Origin: Marthasterias glacialis
Taxonomy: Eukaryota > Echinodermata > Asteroidea > Forcipulatida > Asteriidae
Direction: 5' to 3'
NCBI GenBank assembly: GCA_911728455.2
Contig: OU452227.1
Coordinates: 21,818,414 to 21,882,413, forward strand
DNA length: 64,000 nucleotides
Shown here piece after piece: positions 36,076-49,224 of the stretch. Positions within the stretch are counted from its first letter, which is position 1, and each line of letters starts with the position of its first letter. The notes below the pieces were generated by a model that saw only the letters and a list, made by a program, of their open reading frames with translations, searched no databases and was not told where the DNA came from. The position numbers and the translations under genes are program-made.

Positions 36076-36124
36076 ACTTTGAGCAGGTACCATCACCAGA
36101 CTGGTGATGGGACCCGCTCAAAGT
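36076..36124. other. Compact hairpin, ~47 nt
   Basis: CTTTGAGC (36077-36084) pairs with GCTCAAAG (36116-36123) and CCATCACCA (36090-36098) pairs with TGGTGATGG (36102-36110). A GG/CC pair and small mismatches lie between, and the loop is GAC. An A-T pair extends it outward. It begins within the 14-base direct repeat TCAGGGACTTTGAG (36070 and 36173). It could be a structured RNA, a small foldback insertion or chance. Confidence 0.5.
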
Positions 36125-36139
36125 TTGTGCAAAGCCACT

Positions 36140-36290
36140 ACTAAGGCCAGCATCACTATTGATCAAATTAAATCAGGGACTTTGAGGAATTGATCAATTT
36201 ATTATCGATAGATTGCATCGACGGCAAAGAACGCAATGTTTCGCAAAACCTTTTTATTTCACCGTGTCGACACGATGGTGATACGTTTCC
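36140..36290. promoter_or_regulatory. Unique island, possible enhancer
   Basis: Contains ATTGATCAAATTAAATC (36158-36174), AATTGATCAATTT (36188-36200), a TTATCGATAG site (36202-36211) and the palindrome GTGTCGACAC (36264-36273). It is repeat-free apart from the short direct repeat next to it. Regulatory role inferred only from motif content. Confidence 0.25.
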
Positions 36291-36939
36291 CCCAGATTAT
36301 TCAATGGAGCATAATAATGTTTACACGTTCTCATGGTTGTAGATGACCCAGAAAACATGTCACAAACTGACCTTCCCTAGTACACATAGTTCTGCTGCAA
36401 ATTTTCCAGTTAAAAGGTTTCTTAGGTTATGAGACATTGCCTACAAATCATAGTCTGATTACTCCAAGATACTGTTTTTATCTCTTCAAAAGTCATTCAA
36501 ATTTACAAAATGCTTCACACTGGTCCTTTACCTTGTCTTGTTTTTTTCATGGGCCACATCATTGGCCGATGCTCATAACTCTTCCAAACAGTGGCCAGAC
36601 TATTTTTGCCTTTCATGCGTCGATATTTTGGTTATTTACACTCACTTAAAATTGAAGAATAATGCGGCTAGTCCATGATTTAAGAAAGAAAGAACAATAT
36701 TTCAACTTCCTTTCATCCCTTGGCTCAATGCTCACACGGATTGTCTCCATGAATAAATAAACAATAGCAAGAAGAAACAAAATCTGTATGCAAGACAAAT
36801 CATTGCGTGATACGAAGAACCTCGCAACATCAATAACTAGGTTGAGGTGAGTCCAAACAGTTGTATGCATACAAATATTCTATTACTATGAAGGTTTTGT
36901 ATGAGTCTCCAGTGTCGAAACGCGGAAATACAAAAAGCC

Positions 36940-36993
36940 CCCCCCCCCCCCAACACCACAAAAAAAACAAAAAAAAAAAAACAACAACAATAG
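36940..36993. repeat. C-run, A-run, CAA microsatellite
   Basis: A run of C is followed by interrupted A-runs and (CAA)n. It is similar in order to 14770-15183 and 11211-11236. Confidence 0.9.
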
Positions 36994-37084
36994 TGCACTC
37001 TTACCGCAGCTACGGTCTCGCATGTCTTTTTTCCACAAATCTCTTTCCTAAATTAATTTACATATAAATAAATTTGGTCCTTTT

Positions 37085-37400
37085 TTTCAGGAGTGCCACT
37101 GACCAGGAATTCTTTTGGACTGGTGGAGGAGTTGCCATGGTGAACCGTCTCCTCTCTATATAAGCGGTCATCACTCATGCCGCAGCACTCACAAAGTATC
37201 AAGATACCAAACTGGAGATGAAATCCAATCAAATTTAGCGCCCAAAATCCCAGCCCTCCTCAAGGTTTGTCTTTCTGGAAATCGGAGACGGAGCAATCTT
37301 CGCAATTGATGTATAGCCACCTCTTGGCCTCGACTCTCTATCTCCTTCGTTCCCTCTCCCAGAAGAAGAGAAGAAGAAAAAAATGATGAGAGCACACACT
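37085..37400 (+). promoter_or_regulatory. TATA-type promoter-like block
   Basis: CTCTATATAAGCGG at 37155-37168 is a strong TATA-box consensus. About 25-30 bases on, a TCACTCATGCCGCAGCACTCAC stretch could serve as a start region. The block is high-complexity between an A/T-rich 5' flank and a CT-rich 3' part. It could be an intronic promoter, a solo long terminal repeat, or chance. No second copy is visible here and no downstream gene is recognised. Confidence 0.25.
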
Positions 37401-38201
37401 TCTCACTGATTAGATAAAAATCATACAGCGGAGTGGAAAGAGGACATTATTTTTTTGTCTTCTTTTCATTTTTCCCAATACGAATTCAAGTCCACTCGTT
37501 GATATTTAGGAGAGGGTCGAGCCATAGCAACACGATCGAGCAGGACTCTTCAAACATGCGGATGTAAAGTAATTTAAACTTGGATGTCAGAGGACGAACA
37601 ATCAGTACACTGTACTTCCTGAATCGCAGTTGCACTTTGAATTGTACGCGAGGTTTGGTTTTTCTTGTTCCCATGGGAATGGAGGAGCCTTGGACGGACT
37701 GGGGGTGGGGTGGTTGAGAGTCTTTCAGAGGGGTGGATGACGTTACACGATTTAATTGTAAAGGTAATTTCCCTTCACAAATATCTGATTAAAGTGTTCA
37801 AGGTAATGGTTTAAACTCCCTTGAACGCTATGCGTCATTTACCATGTGACACACGCAGTTCTTTTAACACGCCATTCTCGTGCACGTTAATGTCACTTTT
37901 TGTCCTACAACATGTTTGATTGTCGAGTCAGTACCGTTTGGAGTTACGTGAAAGTATCTTATGAAGGTCTCGATTTGGAATACAGTATTATCAAAAACAG
38001 GCTATTTTGTGTTCGTCCTTGCTCTGTGATTGCATGTAGCATACAACGGTATTAATCTGACAGATTATAGCCTACTTTGTTCAATTATTTTTGTATCACT
38101 TCAATTTTTCAGGAATGTCACAAAGGGAATCCTCAGAAGCGACTTGCACTGTAACCAGAGACATTAGGATCCAGTCGTAGATACAAATTCAGTTGTACAC
38201 T

Positions 38202-38402
38202 CAGAATTGACCCGGATTCCCGGTCCCATGGAGCCTGACCCATTTCTTGGTCGGGCCTACCCAGAATCTGTCAAAATGGCACAGAAATGGGTCAAACTGA
38301 CGCACAATCGGAGATAAAATCCCAATTTTAACCAGTTTCCGGGTCAGCCTGACCCTGAATGGGTCAGGTACCCTTAGACCCGGAATCCGGGTCAATTCTA
38401 AC
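38202..38402. mobile_element. Foldback MITE D, ~200 bp
   Basis: AGAATTGACCCGGATTCC at the left end (from 38203) matches the reverse complement of the right end (GGAATCCGGGTCAATTCT, to 38399). Inner pairs GACCCATTTC/GAAATGGGTC and CCTGACCC/GGGTCAGG extend the fold. It is rich in GGGTC/GACCC words, non-coding, with one copy in the window. Confidence 0.8.
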
Positions 38403-41139
38403 CAGGGACTTTTAAGAGTGTAAAATGAAAACCTCAAATAGGGAAAACTCACGTATTAAGGAAAGGACTGAAAATCCAACCTAGGGGCGAGTTTTGCACG
38501 GTCCTCTTCAGCGAAGACAGGGCAAGAAACCACGGAGCCAACCTGATTGCCAAATGATGAAGTTCAACGTCGGACTTATGTTACAAACAGTCCCTGACAG
38601 TCATGTTAACTGATCACGAGTTCAGATACTTCTAAGACAACTTGCATTCGACTATCTGTCAGTCACTGGGTCGATGGGAAAGGAAACTTTGGCCAAGACC
38701 CTGGAAAATGGAGAGGTCTCACTGTATATTGTTAGGATCAAAATACACCGATCAGAAAGGGAAAAACATTGTTCCTGGAAAGGCATTACCACCATCAGTA
38801 TCTGAAGGGCACTTCATTTTAAAACATCCAACTGTCACTTGAATGTTTGTTCAGAGGCCAAGACCAGGGCAAGTGGAGTGACGTCACTATAATTCAAGTC
38901 ATTTCTATACTAGGATTTTATACAAATAAGGTCAGGAAGGGAACATTAATTCTGGACGGCTAAGCCACCATGAGCAAGTGACGGGAACTTTCCCTTGAAA
39001 TATCTAGATGTCACTTGGGACATTGAAGGGGTATTCGGAGCAAAGAACTGCCAACTGCAGTTGCTTCATTGTAATTCGAGTCCTTAAGATCGACAAAACC
39101 ACAGGAAGTAAAGTCATTCTTAAACCGGCAACTTAGCCATTAGCGAAGGAAAGACGTCACTTAGAATAAAACACAAAGTCGATTGGAACATTTAATAGAC
39201 GGAGCACTAAACGAGGCCAAGGTCGTGGAAACTGAGGTCGATTTTTTTTTCAATTTTCCAAACCATGCAAGTTCAACAGTTACCTCGACTAAGTAAAAAA
39301 GTGACCATACAGAATGATGCTCACAATGTAGCCCTCTCGGCCCATGTCGCCGGCCCGTAGGCCGAAGAAGAAAAAAACACAACCGTACATAATAAATTTC
39401 TACTTTACATTCATGCGGCGACCAATTACAGTCGTCATCAAGTGCCCCTTGCATTTATTTGCCGAGTGTGCGCGCCGAGCGACAGCTCATCGGTCTGTTT
39501 CGTCACCTGTGCAAAGAGAGAAACTAGCAATTCGATGAGTATATCCCTCTGCTTAGGCAATCAGGTATAAGACGGCCACTTTACATGGAAATGACCCACC
39601 TCGTGCTCGTAATTCTAGTGCCCCCTCGGGCTACCAGGCTGCACATTCATTTCAAGGCACTTCATCTCCTTTTTGCTTTCCACACTATTCCTCAATCGCG
39701 CAGAAGTCTTCGGTGTCCCGGTTCTTTTTATTTGCGCTATCACCTTGGGCGGTTCCTTGCGCCTTTCTCGCTGTATGCTGCCCGTGATTGTTCGAATTTC
39801 TTCTACGTTTGGCAACAAAAATATTTTCTGAAAAACTATCACGTTTGTGTGTTTACGGTTAAAAAAAACCGTATACGTGTATTAAAGAGACGGTACTCCT
39901 GCAAGCACAATGTGTTTAAATCCAATTAAAGAACTCATAACAACTCATATTATATAAAAAATTATCAACGTTTGATAATTATTAGGAAAGTGCACACAAA
40001 AATTACCAAGATACATGAAGTGCATATTTTTACAATAGTTGGTTATGTTGAATTTAAGTAAGTTGTACAATATAGAAATGGCCGTACAGACAACTTCGTA
40101 TCTTGCCAGCCATTACATGCCAATATATGAACATAAATGCGAACTCTTTTAATAGCGAACAAGCCGGCATTGACCATGGTATGTTTTTAAAATCATAACG
40201 GAAACCTGAACTGCTTCAACTTAGAATGTTAATCTACATTTTGTCGAAAATGACAAAATATGACAAATTAGAGCAGCTGCCTAGAAGCCTGTTTCTGGTT
40301 GTTCTCAAGTCACATTAACTTACTTATTGTTTCTTTGTGTGGTTCATAAGAAGTGATTATTAAAAACTAAGATACATTCCTCCGGTGCGCACGATCTCCA
40401 GCGAGGGAATCGTAATTGATTGAATAACTTTGCACAGGAGTCGTGAATACCATCCGTTAAACAACAACCCATCTCCCTCAGTCATACAACACTTCTTTAA
40501 AATAAGAACGCTACAAGGAAGACTTTTCCCAGGACCGCATTCCAGAAGGTCTAAACCGCTGCCAATTTCAAAGAAAGAGAGGAGATGTGATCAACGAAGA
40601 TGGAAAACTATACGGTAATTTTCTTACGATGGATGCCCCATTATTGCATCTCTTTGCATTACTGTGTTACAAGCCCATCTCGCTGTACAATTACTCTGAA
40701 GATGCATTGCTCTGAGACATTCTTTAACAGCTGCCATGGCGAGGGAAAAATGTCTAGAGTTGTTTTTCTTTTTGGTGGGTATCAAGATCAAGTGGAGTTC
40801 TCAAGTTTACACCCACGGGGCGAAACTGTATATAAAATTTACCACACGTGGATAGTTCATAAGTGCTTCTTTAGAGTTCTGTCATATTTTCCCTTCTCCT
40901 TTTTTGCCAAGGAAGGGTTTGGGAAAATGTTCGATAACCATCAACTGTAAATCGGGTGTTTGTGATTAATCATGATATATCCTGTGAGGGGAATGGATTG
41001 GTTTTGTTTTAATATGTAACCCGATCTTCCCAGTACGTGTTTGGCTGCTACGTTGTAGCTAGGGTCTGCCCGTGTAGACCAATCTCTGACTGCTCCCTCT
41101 AGTTTGTCCGTATGCCTTCGCCTGGACCATTATTTTACT
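38403..41139. other. Intronic stretch without a recognised feature
   Basis: Mostly unique sequence. Open frames 39585-39929 (114 codons) and 40600-40950 (116 codons) on plus show no recognisable domain and no supporting splice context. Around 39420-39530 there is a higher-complexity patch (CAATTACAG, GACAGCTCATC, CACCTGTG) that might be regulatory. Confidence 0.4.
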
Positions 41140-41310
41140 ACACGACGGCAACGTTGGGCACGGCGATGGCATGCATTGCACAGGATCAATGTCAGATCAT
41201 GTAATTCATCCATGCGGAAAAAGAAACAATTCTAATTACGAGTGCAATTAAAACTACAGCTTGCTGAACACCCCGGAGCGAGGGACAGTGTATTATTTCA
41301 ACCCATCCTG
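41140..41310. promoter_or_regulatory. Unique island, enhancer-like motif cluster
   Basis: Contains GGCATGCATTGCA (41168-41180), GTAATTCATCCATG (41201-41214), TCTAATTACGAG (41231-41242) and GCAATTAAAAC (41244-41254) in about 90 bases. TAATTA/CAATTA cores are typical of Antennapedia-class homeodomain targets. It is repeat-free. Function is inferred. Confidence 0.3.
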
Positions 41311-43249
41311 TACGCAAACTACGGCAAGTGCAAACACCGCGCAATTCTGGCTTGCTTTCTCCTAGCCCAGGGGGCCTATTTTCTCAATTATCAAGCGTGT
41401 ACTTTTTGTTAATAATCCACTCATCCGAACATTGGCTCCTGAAGGATGGTTAAACACATACTATACTAGTTCTAGTTAATGCCAACTTGTACTTTCCATT
41501 GTATTTGTCAATGCATGCATCGTCAGACCAGGCAAAACGTCACGGTTCTTATAAAAGCCGCGATATTAGAACAAACACTTGGCAAAAGTGGCATTATACC
41601 CCCCGTGCACGCTGTGCAGCAAACCGAAACCGCTATATCGATCCTCCGATGGGCAAAACATCCAGTCCTTCCAAAAATATTGGTCATTTGTAATTTGAAT
41701 TGTGTATTATTATGGATGATAAAACTGACTACGTAACATAAAAATGGGGATAGTGCAAACGAGAACCCATCAGTAGACCTATGGTGAAATATGGTAAAGG
41801 GTAACAGCACGAGGAGTGTCCTTCGAGACTATGTACTTAAAACCCTCAACCGCCCAACAAAACCATTTTGTTTGATACTAAAGTATCATCTTGACTGTGG
41901 TGTGATTAGGCTTCAACCTAGTCTATGCATTTAACAGCTATTGAGAACATTCGGCTAAGTATACTGCGTCCATTATGCTGAAAAGGCACATTTACCAATA
42001 GCCTTTCCATTTATTTGATTAGCATGTTTATACTTGTGCACTTTTGAGGGTTAGTGACACTTCTGAACAATACCGGGCAAGTGTTGGGCGTGGTCCAAAT
42101 TTGTTAGGAGAACCGCTTGAGTTTCTACGTGCAATGCTTTGAACGTGTGAAGTAAGCCTGTGGTAAACACTTTAATGGGTCTTAATGTTCGAAAATACTT
42201 GAGACTTACACAGCCCACTGCCCAGTTAGAGCCCTTTGCAAAAAACACGGATTTGAAAACGTGTGCCCTCAGTACAGAGCTTCAAACAGGCCGGCGAAGT
42301 CTAAACCGGAGCCCAAGCCGAAACAGTGGCATACAAACGAGCCTAAAACACGTGTTCATTTACCTTGATCGTGCTCCCACGCAATAAAGAGAAAAGAAAA
42401 AAACTAGGCATCAGGCCATTTAAGAGTCAAACAAAGTCCAACTATTTTACGCCTTTACGGCAATTTACATGGCGGTATTGATGCCAAACAATTACCATAA
42501 AACTAGTCTACACTACAAAACGGTATTTGATATGCGCTCTTTCCGTTAAAAGAACGGTTAGCACGTTGTAGTAGTTACGGTTGATCCCGCATCCGGTGCG
42601 TTTTTAAATTTACGTTATCCCTAAATTTCACACCGACGAAATAGAGCACTTTCTTAATAGCAATACAAACAGTAGCCCTCCTGACAAGATATGTGCAGAA
42701 AGTTTGGTGCCTCCTACACTTTGGGCAACACAAGCGACTTAGGAAGGAATATGATGCACCTTTCTGTTCAGGGACTCTCAGACATGACAACACCTTGAAG
42801 TCAAAATATTTTCCTTACCATGCACCTGCTTCCAACAATGTATAATTAATCCAAATCTTAGATATATTACTAAAAAAAAAAACAGAGGTAGACTTTGAAC
42901 AAACTAAGAAGTGTGAAAAAAAATGTCATGATCATGTGTTCGGACACTAAAGCGCTAGCACCACAACAATCTGGACACGAACGGCGATTTTTCTTTCCTT
43001 CTTCTTCCCTTCTTTGTTTCCTTCTTTTTTTTCTTTTTTTCCCCCATTATGCACATTGATTTGGCTTTCAGCATGCTATTTTTGGTCATGCATTAGTTAG
43101 CAAAATAGTTACTGTCACCATATTGACCCATAGTCTTCAAAATCCATACTCATGCTAAACTATGTCCTTGGGATATTTTAGATGAGGGGACTGAAAGGAG
43201 AGGGAAAACCCACAACGACAATCGGACTTGAGATGAAAGACACTGATAT

Positions 43250-43420
43250 TATTCATGCCTCGCCTTCCTACTTTGATTAAAAGCTTCGGTGATCTTTTAC
43301 CCGGCGTAAAATAATCACTCTATGAAAACACCAGCCATTCAGTATCTGGGCTGTTATGGTGGGAAATCTAAGCCAGATTGCATTCATAGGACGACATTCT
43401 CATAAAAATTCTGAGAAAGA
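43250..43420. promoter_or_regulatory. Unique island, possible enhancer
   Basis: High-complexity sequence with TTGATTAAAAGC, GATTGCATTCAT and TAATCACTC words, repeat-free. Weak candidate on texture alone. Confidence 0.2.
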
Positions 43421-43999
43421 AAACAAAATTATGGGGTCAGTCGGGGGGTATTGCCCTTCGCGAGCAGTGATGGGAAAATAACACATGCCGAGGGAATAAA
43501 TAATAAAAGGCAAAGTGTTTATTGCAACTAAAAACCTCTTCTACAGATCTGACCTCAAGAAATTTTATTTCACACCATCTCGGATTTATACACAAAAGAG
43601 GATAGACATCAGCACCTATATGACACGCGTTTGGCTGTTGTTATTCAATGACTGGGTGAAAGAAAGGTTGTGGGTGGTGTTTAGTCACTGTTAAGAATAC
43701 GACGACGGTTTATTGATTCCTTAAGCGATAAGCGATATGGAAGGTGTGCGACCGGGGGCCAACGGTTTGCAATAAAATATCAGTTACATATTCCATTAAA
43801 ATATGCAACAAATGGACCTTTAAAAAAGATACCACTATACAAAAGGACTCAACGACAAGCAAACAAAGCCTGCGTTGAAAGGGCTGGAGCAAGGACCCGC
43901 AACTTCATAAAGCATATAGGTTTCTGTGCTTAATTTTGCTTGGAACCTTGATGAAGTGGGACCCGGTACCCGCACCTACTTCAAGATCTATCAGTAAGC

Positions 44000-44180
44000 T
44001 GTTTAATCCCGAAAGCTTCAGCCATGTTCTTCAAACTACATCCGTTCCTGACCAAATTGCAGTCACCGACCTTGCAATGAGAATCAGATATGTACTTAAA
44101 GATCATAATGTGATCCGGCTATGCCCACCATTACAGATTAACATTTCATGCTAATTACACAATTATCTGATGCTTGATGA
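44000..44180. promoter_or_regulatory. Unique island, possible enhancer
   Basis: Carries AATGAGAATCAGATATG, GATTAACATTTCATGCTAATT and CACAATTATCTGATG. An unremarkable 72-codon frame overlaps on plus (43936-44154). Weak candidate. Confidence 0.2.
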
Positions 44181-46429
44181 TCAATTTGCAACAGGGGTCT
44201 CACTCAAGAACTATCCATAATTGCATTGGGGCAAATAACCATGACTTTTGCAAGATATGAGAGGCTTGCAAAAGCTCTTGACTGAGGGTAACATAGAACT
44301 GCAATTCCGTAACGGCCTTGTAGAAAAAAAGAAGGGTTACGTTTTGCTCACCTGCGGGGTCCTTCAGACATCGAAGCCTGGTGCTTGCCAGTCAGTAAAT
44401 TGTAGTAAATCGCAATAGAAATGAAATTGATACTTTTACTACCTATCCTGCGCTAAAGTCATCAAAGTGCTTCAACTCAAACGAAATGTCATCAACATAG
44501 AACAAAACAAGCTACTGCCAATATTCCACCTAATGTGTAGTGTTTGAGAGACTGGGTCCCCCGCTATTTCTTTAAATGTAGCAGAGAAATCTGTTAAATG
44601 TATATACCGTGCTCAGGTCGATTTTGCCTTGAAAATGGATTGATTTCAGAGAACGAAATTTAAAAGAGCATGTTAATTTTGTAACGAGTAAAAATTAATA
44701 GAACGCGTTTTGACCTTGTAGATTGCTATAAAAATGTTGTTTTTGACACGATCATCCTGTCCAATCACCTTCTACAATAAAAATGTGTACAGCGGCCATG
44801 CCCGCTGCTGGTACCCAGAAGTAAGCTTATGTTACAACGTCATTTCGCCTGCATTCTGTCATTTTGTCGAAAGGCACCCGGATGGAATTGAGCCAGCAGC
44901 GCGTGGAGGTACTATGCTCCGCACAAACATTCATCCACTATTTGTCATTATTTGGTGGTGGATTGTTTCGTCTGATTTCTAATTTGACAGTTAATCACTC
45001 TGGTCATCGTAAGGAAACAACAATTCAACATTTGGATTCATTTTCAGGGTAAAATCGGTTTGAGCGCGGATCAAGTATCTTTAAGCAAAATATTTTGCTC
45101 AAACCGCTCCAATAAACTGTTTTCAGTTATATATGCGGGCCAATCGCACAGGATTGAGCAAGTTCCCCTCCACGAAACCAATTTCCGAAATCCTCCCCGG
45201 AGGTCCCTGCAGGGTGCACAAATACTGTAAAATGCGGTAATGAACGTAGACTTAATGAAGCACCTTCGGGAACTATACTGTGGCATTTGCCAAAACATAC
45301 TGCCAATCCTCCAGCTTCTCATGTGCATGGACTGAGGTCTTAACTGTTGGCACATAAACAGGAAGACTGAACCTTAAGGGGAGACTCGTTCAGAACCGTT
45401 GGAAGATGCAAATATCGCCAACGAAGATATTTCACAAAACACACACACTTCCCGTGTTTGCTACACATTGACCTTGTAATCCCCTTAAAAAACGTAACAT
45501 TGGAAAATAAAAATGAAAATTTTAAATAGAAACTAGACATGTAGTTTCTATAGCGCTGCAAACACTTGGTTTTCGGATCCGAAAATGGTAATAGTCATAT
45601 GATTTAAGTTCCCTAGTTATGTATAGTTCAGGGGATATGGTATTCGGATAAACTTATCTTTGAGTTTGTGCAAATCGACAGCCGATGACGGAGGAGCAAG
45701 AAAAGCGGAGAGATATGACATGAAGATTGTGAAAAAATCGTATAATGTTCACGAGATAAGAACCATTGAAGAAATAAACTTCAAATTAACGTTATCCATC
45801 TTGACGTCATCGTTATCAAAAGTGCCGTCTTCATGTTGACATCTTAAGTATCTGTTTAGTTTCAAGGTTTTGTTGAATCAAACATTTTTGACAGAGAGGA
45901 CTTGGGAGGAAGAAGGCGAAGAAGAAACAAATTAATACAACTCGAGATGTTACGGGTGGTGCCCGAACACCTCACAAAAATCCTTTTCAGTAATTTTAAA
46001 GTAGCTTGGCATTCTGTAGTTATCACTTGAGATCTAAAAGTACGAGCAAAAGGTATCCATAAGAAATCATTTTCCCCCGAGAAACTGTCCAATTCATACC
46101 TTGTGGGAAGCCACATGTTTCCCAACCCCAGCAGGCTACAACCCTGAGCTTAGCAGACCAACATGTATGATAAACGAGCTAGTGTCTCAAGGGTTATCAG
46201 AGTGGGTATACGATTCCCTTGGTGCCCACAAGATAGCATCGTTTGCCTCCCTGTAGGGTAACAGGGAGACTGAGCGCAGCAATCTCTGATCTCACCTTGG
46301 GCTGTGCTCATGGCATATCCCCATCAGGTCACATCCCATGATAGTCTTAGGATGAGTTAAAAATGCTGAAAAAATGTATATGACCATTTATGAAAAGGTA
46401 CAAAGAGGGTGTCATTGTCTTCCAAGGGT

Positions 46430-46990
46430 TTCCTACTTGTATTCCGAATGAAAGGTAGGGTTCAAATTTAGGTAAACTTATATTCAATTAGAGTAATTTT
46501 GTTAGAGATACAACCGAGGAAGTAGAGATTTCGCCTGAATGACTTCCTGATTGCTTCCACTGGTTTTTCCTTGGGAAGAAGCGGGTTCCAATCAGGATGA
46601 AAGCACAGAATAACTTTCTTAATTGTTATACACATTATTATCCATTAGTGATGAAGTAGTTCTTGCCTAATGGCTCACTGATTGGTTACCATTGATACCC
46701 ACATTTGGAAGAAAGGCTCCGAATTCAGCAAAGAGATATACGGGGTAGTTTTGTCAATGATAACTTTGTTACCACTTAGATCTAGAAATTACCAACGTAG
46801 AATTACTAGCTCTCGAGTGATGGCTTCCTGATTACGCTACAACTGATATCAACATTAGGAGGAAGGGATTTCCAATCGGGGTAGAATTTCAATTTGGGTA
46901 GTATTGTCGGTTACAACTTTGTTACAGCTAAATAACGAATATGTTGTAACTCGTCAAAGTTGATGTCCCGATTGGGACTTATTCAGGGTG
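46430..46990. repeat. Degenerate ~130-150-bp tandem array
   Basis: The anchor TGACTTCCTGATTG / TGGCTCACTGATTGG / TGGCTTCCTGATTACG occurs at 46540, 46671 and 46821, with a weaker one near 46960. Each is followed in order by a GATACC/GATATC-ACATTTGGAAGAA block, TTCCAATCGGGGTA, AATTTGGGTA and ACTTTGTTACCACTTA-type blocks. Units are strongly diverged, which implies an old array. Confidence 0.65.
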
Positions 46991-48141
46991 GTATACACCC
47001 CAATTGGGATAGTTTCATCGAGAACCCAATAAACGCAGAAACGACAGCGTTTTCGCATGAGGGTTTCTCGATCGGTACCTTTGGGCAGAGCAGGCTCGTA
47101 TCGGGCTGACATGCACGTGCACGACACATGCACGTGGAATGTACATGCAAAGGTAACAAAACATATAAATATTTTGTTAATCAAAACCTAACTTCTGAAA
47201 GATGCTCGCCCATTCAGACGACGAGGTGTTCCAATGCATTTAGATACACATCTTCGTCTCCTTTCGCACGGAAGAAGTTTCACCGTCACCATCGCTTCAC
47301 CCATGACGAAAGTGATTAAACTCGGTAGGTATGGACCTGCCCAACCTCCTCAGGGGAGTCTTCGATCAAGACACCTAATGACCGATCACCAAACACGTCT
47401 ACGTACAAATTAAAGAAGCGAAATGACTGCTCCCAATACAAACATTACACGAACCTGAAACAAGGCCTATAAAACAACACAACATGGCGATAATTATAGT
47501 GGAATACAATTTACATTAAAACCATACTCACTAAATTCATGAACCAAGTATATACGAGATAACTTTCTGACGCACTTTTGCAGCCAGGCCCAATTTCCTA
47601 AGGCAGTTTATAACCCAGTTTAGTTTAGCAAATATTAGTTTTGCTTAACAGCAGGTTAGCAGACAAAAATAATGTTTGAAATGCATAATTTGTAAATTGG
47701 TTATTTATAAGGTTATTTATTTTTATTTTTTATTTTTCATTTATTAATTTATTTATTTTTTGCTAGTTATTATTATTTTTTTTTACAATTCTTGTTATAT
47801 ACGAATGTGTCACTTTAGGTCTATATTAATCGCAGCAGCTGTGTGCCAACCCGACCGGGTGCCATCTGATGTTTTAAAGCAGAAGAAACGTGTCCTACTT
47901 TCAAGTGCAGTTTCATGTTTTTAAGTATGACTTTCTTAGGCAGACAAAGATTTGCCAATTTCAAAGCTAGCAGAGAGAGAGAGAAGCTCGGTAAGCAGAA
48001 TAGAAGGCCTAGAAAGCAGATATCAAGGATTGATACTATTACGCGCACAATACTTCAAAAAGCGGCTCACTTGCAATCCTGAAAGAGCTGTTTCGCATTG
48101 CACCGTGCTCAGAATAGATCGGTTATGCCTACCCTAAACCG

Positions 48142-48265
48142 GTTACCAACTAAAATCCTGTTACCAACTAAAAACTGGTTACCAACTAAAAACCGGTAGC
48201 CAACTAAAATCAGGATACCAACTAAAATCAGGCTACCAACTAAAATCCGGTTACCAGCTAAAATC
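48142..48265. repeat. 18-bp minisatellite
   Basis: Seven consecutive 18-base units of the type GTTACCAACTAAAATCCT, with changes mainly at positions 2-4 and at the end. The period is six codons, but one frame has a stop in every unit and there is no start or flanking exon. It is not considered coding. Confidence 0.93.
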
Positions 48266-49224
48266 TTACGATTATCAGCCTAGCAATTTTAGGCAGGTTT
48301 TATTAGTGTAAAGTAAAGATCTACAAAATGTATTTCAGACAAGGGAGCAAGCCCAGCTTTTGATTTATTAAGCACAATGTGGGCTCCGGCTTCGTGGTGT
48401 TAGAAATCTGCACATTATCGGTGTATAATAAACAACTGGAGATTGAAAAATGCTTGGTGTTTATGCCAAACGAACACAAACAGGCATATACCGTGACAGG
48501 AAGTAACATCAATTTTACTGGTAGTAGATAGACATATAAACATCAACCATAGGCCTATATATCAACTGAATGTCAAAAGTATGAAAAAGATCCAAGATAT
48601 ATGGTGGATCTTTTACTGCAGCTGAGCCTAAAGGTGTGCGTTTCGGAAGAAAATCTATATTACCATAGACTAAAAATTAGCCTAGTTCGTTTAAAAGTTT
48701 CTACAGATATATTTCTTTCTGAGAAACCAAGTGGTTAATTTGAGTCTACATCAAGCCTAATAAATATCCCATCTGAATCTCCAGTTTGGAACATCTAGCA
48801 AGTTTAAAACCCTATCTTTGAAAACTAGAGAAAAAAAGATGGGGAAAACAAAGAGTTTTTCAATATTTTCTCATGACTCCGACGATTGATTGAGGTTGAA
48901 CTTTCACAGGTTTGTCTTCTCGTGCAGATGCTGGTCTTTGTCAATATTAAACCACTGTTCTCCGCGTGCTGTAAAGAAGCGAAGGTAAATGTTTCCAATA
49001 TTGTACCGAGCCCTTTAAGCCACCGGTTTATCATTCGTTATCAAGCAGTGTTTATTCACAAGTCAACGTGGTGATCATGTCGTTGAGAATGGATCATTAC
49101 TAAGACACTTTGACGATGAGTACAGTTTCATGTTTCAGTCCATAATGTGTCATGGGTCCTACCCTATGCATTCTCCACAACCTGGTGACGTTTATCGACC
49201 GGGGAGTCTAATCAATCATGAACT

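Noticed and set aside
48142-48265. Repeat-containing peptide (18-bp, six-codon period)
   Set aside because: Stops recur in one frame, and there is no start, splice context or flanking coding sequence.
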